Source: Bryum argenteum (taxonomy: Eukaryota > Streptophyta > Bryopsida > Bryales > Bryaceae). From it: DNA of 64,000 nt. A model generated the notes under the pieces. The model was given only the letters and a program-made list of their open reading frames with translations, searched no databases and was not told the origin of the DNA. The translations under genes were made by a program, and so were the position numbers. This document shows positions 49,691 through 62,900 of this stretch, one piece after another. The DNA lies in the NCBI GenBank assembly GCA_037043015.1, contig CM073330.1, forward strand, positions 1,203,263 through 1,267,262, written 5' to 3'. The number at the start of each line of letters is the position of its first letter. The first letter of the stretch is position 1.

Positions 49691-52600
49691 TACAGTGACC
49701 GTCAAAACTTAGTACGAAAATACATACTTTACCTTAAGTCAATCATAAATTATAATGTGATGTATTTAATGAGGTGAGATATGTACATGTCCACATTATT
49801 TTTGCACTAATTGAACTTGTAAAACCTAAAATAATGCTGGATATTCACATAGAGGTATGTTGAAATTCAAATACAAGGGCAAGGTTGTAAGAGTGAAAAA
49901 GGCATCTTTTGAAGCATTATTGCATACAAATTTCAAATAGTGAGAACATGCGTTTGCATGTAGAAGAGATACAATTTGGAAAATAGTAAAATTTCACATT
50001 TTGGTTATTGCTTCAAGTGTCTTTGATTTTGGGTCGATTTTGATAATAAATGGGCATTTACTGTAACTTTGGGTAGATTTTAGGATGCTAGATGATAGTC
50101 TTTCAAACTTCAAGAGTGAATATCTCCCAAAAGCTAAAGTATGAAATGAGAATGGTCTCTTAAGAAAGGTATAGGGAAACTCCATAATCTAGAAAGAGTT
50201 ATTACTTCTTACAACCTAAATTCTGTAAGTCAGATCCTCATCAAATACAAATCAACTCAACTTTTGGGCTTCATTCACCTTTAGGAGCAAATTTTTTAAT
50301 CAATTAGGTATATGTGAAGTAAATGGTCTTTGAGGGATAGAGTTCTTTTATCTATAGTTGAATTTCAGCTTTACTTGTTGGGGTGGATTTCAATACAAAT
50401 CTAGTATTTGTAGTGAGATATGTTAAATCCAAGATGTGAGGAAAATATTGCATCTATTGTTGAGCATAGGGTCTTGTTTTGATATGTTTTTCTAGTTTTA
50501 ATTTTGGGGCATTCTTTACCATTGTAAGGTTATCATTTGAGCAAAGAAATATTTTTGATGAATGACAACCTAAACTTTTCAAGACCCATATCCTCATTAT
50601 CCAAACTTGTTTTTGACAGATCTTTTTGCATTGGATTTTGAATCAAGTCTTGTGGTAAAATTCTTAAATCAACTACGTACCCTAATTATTCTTTAAAGCC
50701 AAAATGGCTCCTTTTTTTTTTGAACAACCTAGAAGAAGTTGTGCGTGAGATAATTGTGAGTAGGTACTTTTATGTAGGAAAAAAATGGTAGAAATTTTCA
50801 AGATTTCAAATTTTGACAAGTTTTAGAAAATAGAAATGAAAAATTACTATAAACTTTTAAAATTGTTTATGTAAGTTTTGAAAGCTGCCCTTGTAAAATT
50901 GGTAAATTTTCTTACTTGGATTATGTTGGAATTTGAGTAGTAGTTTTGTTGTAAATACATTTTTGGAATTCATTTAAAAAATTAAAATATATAGATTTAT
51001 CCTACTCCATTTCAGCTCACAATCCAAGGGTTACTCTAAAAGATTCAAAAATTTAGAATTTGGACGTGTAGAATTTATCACATACACCTTGTATTTATTG
51101 CCACGATCACAACAAGTTATAGCCCAAATGTACTCAAATAAGGCCCATCTAAGTTGCCCAAAACTACAATGAGCAAATGTTGCTTTTGAACTTCTCAATT
51201 AAATCATAAGGTAGAGGCACCGAATTCAAGAGACTACCAATTTTGCTTCTTCACCTCATAAATAAGACTTCTAGTGTACAATCAAGCACTTTAGATGAGA
51301 ATTCAAATGTACTAAAATAAAACTTTGATTCTCAACGACTTTTGCATACTAAATTTAAATTATACATTTTTCTATGCATAGTAGCCCTCGTGCATTTACA
51401 TGCAAGAATATGTAAAGGTTCATATGAATTACAATCATAACAAATAAGAAATAAGGTTGCAAGCATGGGTTGCAAGCATGCCATGAAGTCATACATGAGA
51501 GTATAATACTCATGCACCCATGCACATGACTAACAATATCTTGCCTAGCTTGAGTTGTTTTCACCACATTGTAAAATGAGGTGTACTAATAAAATTTGTC
51601 ACAATGCTAGAGAAGTGAAGTAAAGCCATCATCAAAGAGGAAAAATTGAAACAATTATCAAGAACATACTACTTTCTGTTAAAGTTACATTTTGACCTAT
51701 CACTAAATGAGAGTTATCGGTGATAAGACTAATAATTCAAATACCTTGAATACCCTATCCTTGAATTGAATAGAGATTCGACTGTCACATGTACTATCCT
51801 TCTACCAATCTCCCAACTATGCATCGTGAAAGATAGGCCAAAGAGGTAAAGTCCACTATTCTGCAATATAAGTGAGACTGGTCACATAATCAAAGGAGAA
51901 TAGAGTGTCATAAATGGCAAAAGGAAGGAATAAGAGGAAATATTACATGAATACAAGCATCTTTAACAAACACTCTTTTAGATTGGGTTCCGACTATTCC
52001 ACCTTCAAAAGTGGATTTGGCCATGGTTTCTCGAGGAAGCTCTATGGAAAACACTAACAAACAACTGTTTGATGTGCTTATTAGGACAATGATAAACTTC
52101 TCTTCACAAAAGTATGATAGAGTATACAACTTGTTGAGTGAATACACATTTGATCATTGTAGAACTTCACGCATTTGGAAAATATATAGTAATCTTGCTA
52201 GATGTGAAATACCAAACAGTAACCTCGTCATAGTAGTAAAATTCACTTGGCCCAAAGATAACTCATAAAGTAGTGGCACAAGTCTTTGAAGTAAAATAAA
52301 AGACTGCTTTAACTAGATATGAAGACTAACATACATTTTACTTTCTTATCCAGTCTTTCAACTTTGTTCAAAGCAATTTCACTACAAGTTTTATGAACTT
52401 ATAACAGATTGAACACAACTTTCCTCTTTAGGCTTTGTTGCAAGTACTTGTAGTTTACAAAACCATACACAACATAATGAGTATTCATTCAAAGATCGTA
52501 TCATGGAGTCAAACAAATTACATCTGCAAATAATTGATAAGTGCACAAACTGGCTTCCTCAGGTTTGAATGAAATTATCTTGGTTCAACCCAGTATTTGT

Positions 52601-53367
52601 TATAATGGGAGAAGAACAATCACCCAAATTAATACATGGAGTACAATCGAGCTAAAATTCACTCAGTTATTGGCCACACCGTAAGCATATGTATTATGGA
52701 AATAAGGTTTCCATTAAATTGGGAGGTCCACTTAGCATCATACTTCTCATATTGACTTAGCTTGAGAGATTACTTCAACAAAAAACAGTTAACAAGATGC
52801 CCTCAATTCAAGAAGGTACATAAATACCAATGTTGTGTATACTAGACGGTTATTGATTCTACCTTTCATAGAGTATTCCATGAAAAACTTTGCATCTACA
52901 TACACCTTCAAACTCTGCTCAAGTAGCTTTTTGCACCAAAACTTTTGTCCAATCTTTTGAATTAGCACCCAAAGCCAATCAAATAATATTGTTCTTGAAT
53001 TCTATTTCTCCTTGTTACACTAGGTATACTTTGGGCCCTTCATATTTTTAGAGAGCTCGTTTTATTCTTCACCTTCGCCTCACCATTGCCCATTGATCTT
53101 CTAATTTCCCATCAACATGTTCCACGTGTTGCCAAAAACAACCAAACAACCTTGGAATGAAATAAATCACAAGACTGCATGCAAAGATACATTTATTATC
53201 CTCTGTAATAAAGAGAAACGATAAAAAATTGAAAAGCTTACAATAGAAATCTCAAAGAAGTTCATATGATAGAAGAGTTCCTTTGGATGGTGAGTGGAGT
53301 TGATGCTCCAAAGAAACAACAAACCACCTTCAAGACTCACATCAATCTAAAGTAGTCCCGTAGAAAC
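49691..53367. other. Stretch between decayed block and TNL copy 4
   Basis: A diverged version of 5,141-8,695. It holds the small two-exon frame and a unit-specific insert of about 155 bp (52,575-52,730) between cttggtt and agcatcatac. No other gene seen. Confidence 0.5.
51729..52024 (-). CDS. Possible small two-exon gene downstream of TNL copy 4, product unknown
   Basis: Exon A is 51947-52024 (MAKSTFEGGIVGTQSKR...), with a donor changed to CAT|GTAATA. Exon B is 51729-51860 and starts NSGLYLFGLSFTMH. The frame continues further than in units 1 and 3 and passes a possible donor (TCAAG|GTATTTG), so exon B may not have been the last exon. Amino-acid changes between units are scattered and do not clearly show selection. 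Confidence 0.33.
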
Positions 53368-56300
53368 CTAATAATAAAAAAATACTTCCAAACCCAACAA
53401 TCTAGCTGATTCGTCCAGGTAAGCTTTCAAGATACCCGTCTCACTTTCTTCCAACACTTGGTATGATTCATTCGATAGATCGTATCTTTCTATATAATCT
53501 TTGCTCAGAACCGACTCAATGTGAAGGTTCAACAAACCCCCAGGAGAAGGTGGAAGCTCGGTGATGAATTTGCTCCACCATATAGACATGCCTCGCAAAG
53601 TTGTAAGCACTTCCACTCCTTCAATGTTCTCACAATCATATAAAGAAAACTTTACGAGATCGAGTTGTTGAAATGAGGTTGGAAGGTTTTTCACCTTTGG
53701 GCACATTTGGAGATCAAAAGTCCGATGTCCTGATAACATGCCTATTGAACTTGGGAGCTTTCTAAGGAGGCTACAATCATACATGGCTAAATATTCCAAA
53801 TTTGTAAGTGCACCAAGAGTTTTTGGCAATTGTTTCAATTTGTAACATTTATTCAATGAGAGCTCCATGAGTGCTTTGAGATCACCAAGTGAGTTTGGGA
53901 GGCGTTCCAACACCTCACATTCAATGTGAAACTCTTCAAGTGCCTCCAAAAGTCCAATGGATTCCGGAAACTCAGTGAGGGTCTTATCGATCACGTTCAG
54001 CGTTGTTAGGGATTCGAATGCTCCATAAGGAAGATAGGATAGAAGTCCACGCGCATTTTTCAATGTCAATGTGTTTAAGCTCGTCGAAGCCTCCTCAATA
54101 GAGTCGACAAAACATGTTTGGAGATCCAAACAAGGATCCATTTCCAACCTTAAGCTAATAAGGCTTGAGCAATGTAGGAGAGAAGGTGGAACGGATCCCA
54201 AGGATGTGCAACCATATGCATCCAACTCTATGAGTTGCGAGAGTTCACCTATAGATCTTGGCAAGGTTTTCAGTCTTGTACAAAAATATATTGTAAGATG
54301 CGTGAGTTCTTTGAGCAGTCCAATAGATTCAGGGAGCCTTTCCAACCTCGGACATCCAACTAATCGCAGCTCTTGTAGTTTATGTGCCTGGCCAATAGAT
54401 TCTGGCAAAGTCTTCATCTTGCAATTAACAAGTATAAGCGATCGTAACTGTTTGAGTTGTCCAACTGTATCCGGAAGTTTTCTCAAATTTTTGCAGTAAC
54501 CAAGGTTTAAATATTGTAATTCCAAACATTCTCCAATGGAATTTGATAGATCTTTTATGGATGAGCACCCTTCCAGATTGAGGCGTACAAGGTTGGGGCA
54601 ACCCTGATAAAGAAACACTCATATTAGTTGATATAACATTCATCATCTTTTGCTACAAGTACTATCAATTATAACTCCAACATGACACCAAAAAAAACTT
54701 GAGAGATGCTTCATTCAAGCTTGACATACCTTCAAGCTGCACTTTGAATTGGTCCACAAATCTACCAATTTAGAACTCTCTGAAAAGTCAAGCAATGTTA
54801 ACTTAGACATATCAAATTGTGGCGGCACTCGTTCTAAAGGTGAATTACACCATCGCAACCATCGCAATTCTCTTGGCATGCAACTCCAATCTCCATTTAT
54901 CTTTGCTTTTTTTGGTAACTCAAGAAAATGCAAATTCGGCATATTTGCAAATTCCTCAACTCCAAACCTCCTCTTCTTACTTCCTCTCAAATTCAATGCC
55001 ATTGTTTTTGTCAATCCCTGCAATTACATCATCCTCTAAATTGTCAACTTGTTTTTATGTACACACAAGCTGCAAATTTACTTCATCTCTGTGGGTACAA
55101 TATATATATTCTCTCCAACCTATTATTACACACTCTAATCACAAACTCGGCCCCATCACAAACAAAAATACTAAAACATAGAATGTTTGTACTCTCAAAG
55201 ACGGTTGTGACTTACCTCCTTTCTTCTAAGTGCCACCTCTACACTGTTTCCCTTTGTAAAGTGTGTTTGCGTTGTCTTCCCAATCTCTTCTCCTAACTCC
55301 ACTAACAAGTCATTCACCCTTAACCGATGGTTACCATAGCATGAAACCAAATTCCCGTCGATGAGATTTTGTAATGAAGGATAAGGTGTGCCCATCCCAT
55401 CACATGACACACAATCCTTACAACTTCTCCAATACGCTAAAGCTTCTTCACGAGTCTCGTTGTTGAAAAGACATGCAATATCCACAAACATACGTTTATC
55501 TTCATCAACAAGGATATCATAGCTCCACCTTAATACATCCATGACATCTCGACTCCGCACAATTACATCTCTAGCCTCCATCCATAATGTCTCCCTATCT
55601 TCTCCCATCCTTTTATTGAACAAACTTGCTCCAATCACCTTCAAAGCCAATGGCAATCCACCACATGCTTTCACAATATCCTCCGCAAACCCTTCCATAT
55701 CTTTTTCAGCCTCCATAGAGTGAAAGGCATGCCAATTAAACAACTTACTAGCATAACATGTATCTAACAGGGGAATATCATATGTGGAGTACTTGACCTC
55801 CCCACCTCCCATGTTGTTTAAGATACTTCGATCACGAGATGTCACCATCATGCAGCTACCCCGGTGGAGACAAGCTAGAAAGGGTCTCAATCCGTTAAGT
55901 TGTTTGGGATCATAAACATTGTCCACCACAATCATGACCGGCCCTACACTCTTAATTCTCTGTAACCAATTCGTGTAATCTGTTGAGCCACTTGAATCCA
56001 CACGCAAAATATCCCACATCAACTGCTTTCTCAATGGCAATGACCATGCTAGCCACCCCTGGACGTTGGAAGAGGATGGAATACTCTCTTCAAGAATCTC
56101 CAAAAAACTCATGTGCTTGAACTTGCTCTCCCTCGCAAAATGGTTGTAGATTTCCCTTGCAAGAGTGCTCTTCCCAATCCCTCCCATTCCCACTATTCCC
56201 AATATGCCTATCCCATCACCCATCTCCTCCATAACTTCGATGCACTCACAAGTTGGGCCCTCAAGCCCAACTGTGCAAAAATCCACTTCAACACAAATGT

Positions 56301-57088
56301 TGGAAGGAGTGAGGCGTGCTACTAGCTTCACCACTTCTTGCTTTAGCTTTGATTCATCACTACACACAAATCAGTCACCCGAACATGACAATCATGGTTA
56401 TCCTTTGATATCCACAAAGTACTCTCTCCTCTTAAGCAACATTGTGGATGTAGATATATAAACTCATGTGTGGTGGAGCTATTTATGTCTAAAACATGTG
56501 CCCAAATCCACAAAAACCCATCAACTCAACCATACACGCTCAAAAACATACTCCTTCCACAGGATGCAGAATTATTGCTAGTCCTCAAACTCACCTTCTG
56601 TAATAAGCCAGGCGGAACCCAGTAATTTCAGCCACTGCTGCAAGAGCATCTCTCCACTCCTGCACTTTCTCCGGACTCCTCCCCCTCATCTGGTGTTGCT
56701 TGAATGCGGCTGCAAAAGGACCATTCTCTTTCTCCACCCACCGCAAGTCCCCAGGTTCCACTCCATAGAACACCGGCACCACCGGCTTGCCACTCCTCAG
56801 CATGGCCACCAGCTCGTTGAGGCAGTACTTGGACTCCGCATACCCCCTCGACACCACGGCCACGTGAACATTGGCCATGGCCAGAGCGTGGTCTATCGAC
56901 TGGAGGGCAGGGTTGCCCTTCATCAGCGAGCGAGCGTCCAGAAACGGACGATCGCCTGCACATCGGAGGGCCTCCTCCAAATGCGCCACAAAGTTGGCCT
57001 TCACGTCAGGCCCTCGGTGGTTAAGGAACACGTCGTAATCCTCTATCACCACCGCACCTCTGCTCGTACCTGCTTCCCCGTCGTTCAT
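53368..57088 (-). CDS. TIR-NBS-LRR immune receptor, copy 4 (four exons, intact)
   Basis: Exons: 56595-57088, 55216-56359, 54730-55017 and 53368-54603; introns are 235, 198 and 126 bp. The product is about 1,053 aa with start MNDGEAGTSRG. TIR, NB-ARC (GMGGIGKST, VMIVVDNV, GLPLAL, FVDIACLF) and LRR are complete. Two things set it apart. The MHD-type motif reads VND instead of VHD. And the frame upstream of the chosen ATG is open to 57,388, so an N-terminal extension of about 100 aa is possible; the TAG that closes this frame in copy 2 is TAT here. A 385-bp MITE lies in its 5' leader between the TATA-like box and the ATG. It belongs to the unit that borders the end of the array. Confidence 0.92.
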
Positions 57089-57512
57089 GACTGGAAGGCT
57101 CTGTAACCACTCCGAAACGAAACGCCTGCCGGTGCCGATATGAACCCACACGCTTACGCAAATGCACCTCACGCGCCGAAGCAAGAAGTGGAGAGAAGAA
57201 AGTATATAGTCGTTCAGCTTCCACGAGCGGTCATCCCAGTCAGTGCGAGAAGTGCCTCTCCAACTCCACCAGCGATCGCCCTCTTCCTCACCAGAACCAT
57301 CGGCAAGCTCGTGAGGATTGCACCAACCTTGCAGCACTAGTTTGTTGCACAACACAATGATCCGCCACATCCGCAGGGTTACTTGCACTTGGGGTTGCCG
57401 ACTACAGTGTTTCCTGAGAACGAGGTAGAAAGATGCCGACTACAGTGCATGACTGTTGCGTGCAGAGAAAGTCGCTGGTTAGCTGGTACAGACCGAGAGG
57501 CCACAACAATTA

Positions 57513-57897
57513 AGGTAGAACCACCTATACTCGAACGCCCCCCCAAAAGCGTTCCCTATAAATGCATGCATTAACAAGCAAAGCCTCATCTATCACTGTA
57601 CACACAAGATCCTATTTCTAAATAAAAATCTACACAAGGCATTCATTGATTGGCACAAGCCACCAAAAGGTGAGTTGTCCATGTGCACGCTTTTTGGAGG
57701 AGTCTATGTACATAAATAGGTGTCTAGTCATACAAACTTTGAAAATTCATAGCTTATTCATATAGAATGAGAAAAATATAGTTTCACTTGGGTTCACCTT
57801 TTCTTTTAATTGCTAATACGCTATAAAAAAATCAGCATCTAAATCCCATTGAAAATAGGCTAATTCCTTAAATGCACGAAAATAGGTGGTTCCACCT
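57513..57897. mobile_element. MITE in the leader of TNL copy 4 (385 bp)
   Basis: Terminal inverted repeats AGGTAGAACCACCTAT / ATAGGTGGTTCCACCT (one mismatch) are flanked by TA (511-512 and 898-899 of this region), or TTA if one base of asymmetry is allowed. Units 1-3 show the empty site (caattaatggcccgagg and relatives). No coding capacity. Confidence 0.75.
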
Positions 57898-57916
57898 TAG
57901 AGGCCCGAGGCTTCAT

Positions 57917-57929
57917 TTTATATATTTTG
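57917..57929 (-). promoter_or_regulatory. TATA-like box of TNL copy 4
   Basis: The same box as in the other copies, but now about 830 bp from the start codon because a 385-bp MITE lies between. The leader of copy 4 is therefore about twice as long, or transcription starts inside or downstream of the MITE. Confidence 0.45.
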
Positions 57930-58406
57930 AATGCTGTTTTGAGGCTTTTTGGCAAATGGTCTTCTGTTACGTTTATCCCGTACACCCTTGAACAATTTGA
58001 GTTAGCAATTATATGGTGTTCCTTTTTTGTACTTTCAAGTGCAAGATGTTTTATGTAATTATTGTTAGGAGTAGCATGCCAAATTGCATGAGAGTGCATT
58101 TGCAAGATCGTAGCATTCAGAGTAGGGGCTGAAGTTGTTTTTACTGTCTTAATATCAAAGTGGTATTTGCCTCAGGGAAATATGCGCGTAAGTACAATTA
58201 TTCTGAACATTTCAATGTTTTAACACATATTTGCTAGTTGAGAGCATTTTACGAATAGTTGGCCAAGAATCATGTCTCTAAGACCTTCATCTAATTTTCT
58301 ATCTTCAATTAGGTTCTAAACAAGATCAAACCTCTGAAGTCAAAGTATTCGAGGAAAAATCTTATTTTCAAAAAGTAGACAATGACGAGAAGCACCCACA
58401 TATTCG

Positions 58407-58438
58407 AAAAAATAAAATAAAATAAAATAAAATAAAAT
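58407..58438. repeat. (AAAAT)n microsatellite
   Basis: About six head-to-tail AAAAT units near the end of unit 4, absent from the other units at this place. Confidence 0.85.
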
Positions 58439-58718
58439 CCCAAATTCCAAAAGACCTTCAAGGTCAACAATAATATATGGAATTAATTCATATAGTGTTT
58501 AACTATAGTAATATTGTCAATGGCAACAAAGTGAACAAACAAGAATAGCTTTGGATTTCCTCCCCTTCACAATTCATGATATAAGTTAAAATATTTGACT
58601 TTTGGTCGAATGAGTTTGAAGTACTTACCACCATCTCGCAATCTTTTCTTGGTTGTGTACTTTGTGTCAACTTTTTGAAAATATCTTCAATGTAACAATA
58701 AATAATTATTTTTTATTA

Positions 58719-59814
58719 AATCAAATTCTTTGTTCTCCCCAAAGTTTCTTCCGCATTCCTTTGGACAACCTTCCTTTTAACATAGCTTACTACTAGCCTT
58801 CACCATTGCCCAAAGTGTCCAATTACGATCCAAAACTACAAACTTCAATAGTGCTCGAAAATAAGTAAGTTTGCCTATATATTTTTAATTTTATTTCATG
58901 ACATTCCCTAACTCCACTGTTTACTCATGATTAAACATTTTACTATTTTCACTATGTTTACTATTTTTATTGTTTTAACCCTTAAGTGTCCAAGATGGTC
59001 TTGGAGCCTAGTAACACAAGCTTTTCCTAGTGTCATAGATAAAAATGAAGGTGAGCTATTTAGATCTTAATTGTACAATCTTATAATAGACTTGTTTTAG
59101 TCCAATTTCTCACAGACTTTTATCATTGTGAAGAAATTCTTGCGGATCCAATACCATAAGTATTAGGATTAAAATTTTACAACTACAAAGTTGTTAGTAT
59201 TTCTCATAAGATGATAATCATGTTAAAAATTTCATGAAAAGGTAAATCGATTTCGCAAATCGGCTTGCAAAGTAAAACATGCCTAATTTTGAAAATCCCA
59301 AATGAAGAGCTACATTTACTAACATGAATGCCATAAATTGAAATTCAATTGTATGAATCTGCAATTTTTACCCACACATTGTTCTTGATTTGGGACCAAA
59401 CCCAAGTAATTTCGTCCAAAACGATCCGTGGGATGAAGAGGTAATGGCTCTTCAAAGCATCTACATTTCTTCCAAAACATCATTTTTTGACATTTTGGGC
59501 ATTTAGTAGGTTATAGGTGATACTAGGTTATCTTAAAGCTAATAAAACCAATTTGACAAGATGTATATGCAAACTAGTCTGTGGAGGGGCGAGCCCCACT
59601 ACGTTGGTTGATGGAAGGGTGACAAATATGAATGAATTGGGTGGAACAAAATTGGGGCAACTTTACGATAGCTTATGAGTTAATCGTAGTCGGAAAATGC
59701 GGACTAGTACATGTCAAATGTTTAAAATCACAATTATATTGCTAAAGGTGCAATAGAGATAAGTACCTAGAAAGTGGACAGCAGGAGTTGTTTTAATTTA
59801 ATTGAATTTATTTC
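58719..59814. repeat. Truncated fifth array unit
   Basis: This is homologous to the first ~1.1 kb of units 1-4 (anchor at 58,719). It breaks off at a TTAA where a piggyBac-like terminus begins, and the array does not resume in the window. No gene is seen in it. Confidence 0.85.
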
Positions 59815-59818
59815 TTAA

Positions 59819-59936
59819 CCCCTAAAGGACCAAGGTGTTTTGAGACCACCAAACTCAAAAACTGCGATTTTTGACCCCCAAGTGGAAGTTTATGTATGTA
59901 TCAAATTTATTTTACTTTTTTGTATTTGCAACCGTA
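59819..59936. mobile_element. Left end of a second piggyBac-like element, truncated
   Basis: At 59,815 the unit sequence reads TTAA and then changes to CCCCTAAAGGACCAAGGTG, resembling the start of the 28,361 element (CCCTTAAACGCCCAAGGTG). Units 1 and 3 have an empty TTAA at the same place (about 1,332-1,335). No right end is seen; the Gypsy fossil begins about 120 bp further on. Confidence 0.5.
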
Positions 59937-62900
59937 TGTCAGGGACACGGAAACAGATGATAAGAATATGTGGAAACTAACAAGAACTGACAGGAGCTTG
60001 AATTAACAAGAAAGATACTAACAACAACAACAAGAGAGATGAGCTAGAGCTCCCGTCGATTCTTGTTAGTTTCACATATTCTTATCATACATTTTTTAGT
60101 GTCGCGAGAGTTTGTCGAGACTACCTTCTCACAAATATCGAGTTAGTTCCTTCTTGTCGGAGAGTGGATTACCCCTCTTCTCGAAGGTGTCTTTAGTGTT
60201 TTAGAGGTTGCGGATTACCCTCCTCTAAACCAATATTGTTCTCTTGTCAATTTTTTTCTTTTCTTTCGTAGATTTAGTCAAAGATCAAGACGTTAGTATG
60301 GTGAAAATTTGGAATCCAAATTGGACGCCATCACGAGTCTTTCTTCTTTGCATTATCACATAGACAAGCGGAGATAGAAGGAGCCATAGCAAGACTTCAC
60401 AATGACGAAAGATCCGGGATAACATCATCCAAGGATTCACCAGGTCTCAAGCAACTACACCGGAGGAGCGACTACACCTTTGGTTCAACAAAACCCAATG
60501 ATTCAACAACGGAAGGGAGCTTAGAGTTAGTCTTCCCGACAAGTTCGACGGAATGCGTTCCAAGTTTTGAGGTTTTGTCAACCAAATCAAGTTGATATGA
60601 TTTCTGACCTAAACGATATCCGACGGAGGAAGTGCGTGTTGGACTTGTTGGAACTAACTACAGGCAAGCTTTTGTCGTGGTTTGCCCCTTGTTCGAAAAC
60701 GATCGCCGGTCCGAAAGCAACTTTGAGGCGTTAGGCATTTGCGAAGATTTGTGGCATGACAAGGTCCGATGGGCTACAACAAAGATCCGATCGCTACGAC
60801 AAGGAATGCGCTCTGCGTCGCTCTCACGATCGGATTTTAGACAATCAAGCTAGTGACATCATTTGGGGCGAAGAAGCGTTGGTGAGTCGGTTTTATTGGG
60901 GTTTAAGGGATGATGTGAAGGACCTACTTTTATCTCTTCCGATCCGCAAACGCTTCAACGAAGCCATTAGCTGAAGCTATAAAGTCGACAACCGTTTATT
61001 CCAGCGTCGTCAAGACCCAGCGCCCAAAATACCAAACAGTCGCTACACCGAGTATGTTGCGAAAACAATTTGAGTTCTCATTCGGAGGCGGAGGCCATGC
61101 AAATCGACGCGCGTGTCGGAGGTAGCTTACTTAGAGAAGAAGAAGAAACGGCGTATGGAAGAAGGACTTCTGTTTTATGCTGCGGAGAAGAAGGCCACAA
61201 GGTTGAAATTGCCCAAGAAGCGAACGGCGCATTGTTAAGACTAGGAGTGCGGTGATCCCGGAAAACGACGATCTTGCATTCTGATGAGGGAACCATGCGG
61301 TTTGGACGATTCAATGCCACAACAACAATCGGGTTCTCTTTCTCTGTCCAACCCGCCCGTTGTTTTACAATTCCCTTGTCTCTTGGTCCTCAAAAACACA
61401 AAACTTTAGCTCTATTAGATTCGGGAGCATCTACTTGTTTTTTAGATGAAGAATTTGCTAAGCGCCACAAGATTCGTCTAGTACAAAAATCCAAAACCTG
61501 TTTATGTAGAGGTGATAGATGGACGACCTTTATTGTCTGGCGGTGTCACGTGAATCGATCACCTATAGAGGCGGCGTTTAAGGACCGTAGTAGTTACGTC
61601 GTTTTTAATGTCATTAGAACCCCGTCAAACCCTGTCATCCTAGGTCTCTCTTGGTTAGAACAACATAACCCTACCATAGATTGGAAGTTGCGGAAAATGA
61701 CTTTTTCCAAAGAATTTTCCAAGCCAACCTAGTAGACATCCCAAGATAGGGAAACCATTGTTTATTGGAGCAAGGGCGTTCAGACGATCATCCAAAGAAC
61801 CAAAGACTATTATCTATCATGCATTTCAACTAAGACGGAGATGAGTTCGGCAAAGATATCTGGAAGAATATCTGAGGATTTTGAGGGCGTGTTTGAAGAA
61901 GAACGCGGACATACATACTACGGGAAAGATCGGCCATACGTATGTCTGTAGACGCAAGAAGGAAAGACAACCGCCGCCCAATCTACAATCTCTCAAACGG
62001 AGTTAGCGGGGCTGAAAAGATACGTTGCGAGAATCTAGCGAAGAACTTCATTCGTCATTCAAAGTCGCCCGGTGGACCGTCTTGTTTGTAAAGAAGAAGG
62101 ATGACTCATTTACGAATGTGCGTGGACTATCGGGCTCAACAAGGTAACTAAGAAAAATCGTTTCCGCTTCTCTCGATTTCAGTCTCTTGGAGGCATTTCG
62201 GCGTCAAAGATCTTTACAAAAATTGATCCGGGGAGCTTACAACCTCGTGCGGATCGAGGAAGGAGGCGAGTGGAAGAGGCGTTCCGCATAATGATGTATG
62301 GCCATTTTGAATATAATGTAAATGCCTTTTTGGCGCTACTAACAAATCTTTCAATTTTTCCAACACCACGATGAATGACATCTTTCGGGAAAGACTCGAC
62401 GACTTTGTTGTCATCTATCCTGGATGACATCACGATATTTTCCAAAAACGAAGAAGAAAGACGAGAAGCGCGTTCGTTTGGTCGCCGTAAACTACGACGG
62501 CGACTCTACGCCAAGTTGGAGAAGTGCCTATTCCACCAAACCGAGATGGAGTTTTTAGGGTTCATTGCAACTCTGAGACGGCTTGAAGATGGACCCTAAG
62601 AAGGTGGAAGCGATTGTATCGTGGGAGGTTAGAAGACGGTTAGAGGCGTCTAATGTTTTTCTTGGATTTCTTAACTTCTATCGAATCTTCATCAAAATTA
62701 TTCTCAGTCCGCCGCTCCACTCACTCGGTTGACTATGAAGGACAATTTCGAATGGGGACGCCAGCGAGAAAAAAGCATTCCAAGACGCCAAGATGGCATT
62801 TATCACATTTCCAATCTTGGACATCACCCGACTTTTACAGGCCTTCTATTTGGAGACCGACGCTTGATTTTTCTTTGGGAGCCGTCTTTCACAAATGGAC

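Larger units (their letters stand above)
44424..58718. repeat. Tandem array unit 4
   Basis: The part to about 48,820 is a near-copy of unit 2. The remainder is a version of its own, closer to units 1/3 in gene order because it keeps the ~2 kb that unit 2 lacks. It carries a unit-specific ~155-bp insert at about 52,575-52,730 and a MITE in the TNL leader. Confidence 0.9.
57089..58718. other. TNL copy 4 leader/promoter and intergenic stretch
   Basis: Leader with the MITE, a TATA-like box, then AT-rich sequence shorter than in units 1-3: about 1 kb downstream of the box is missing. The (AAAAT)n run is near its end. No gene seen. Confidence 0.5.
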
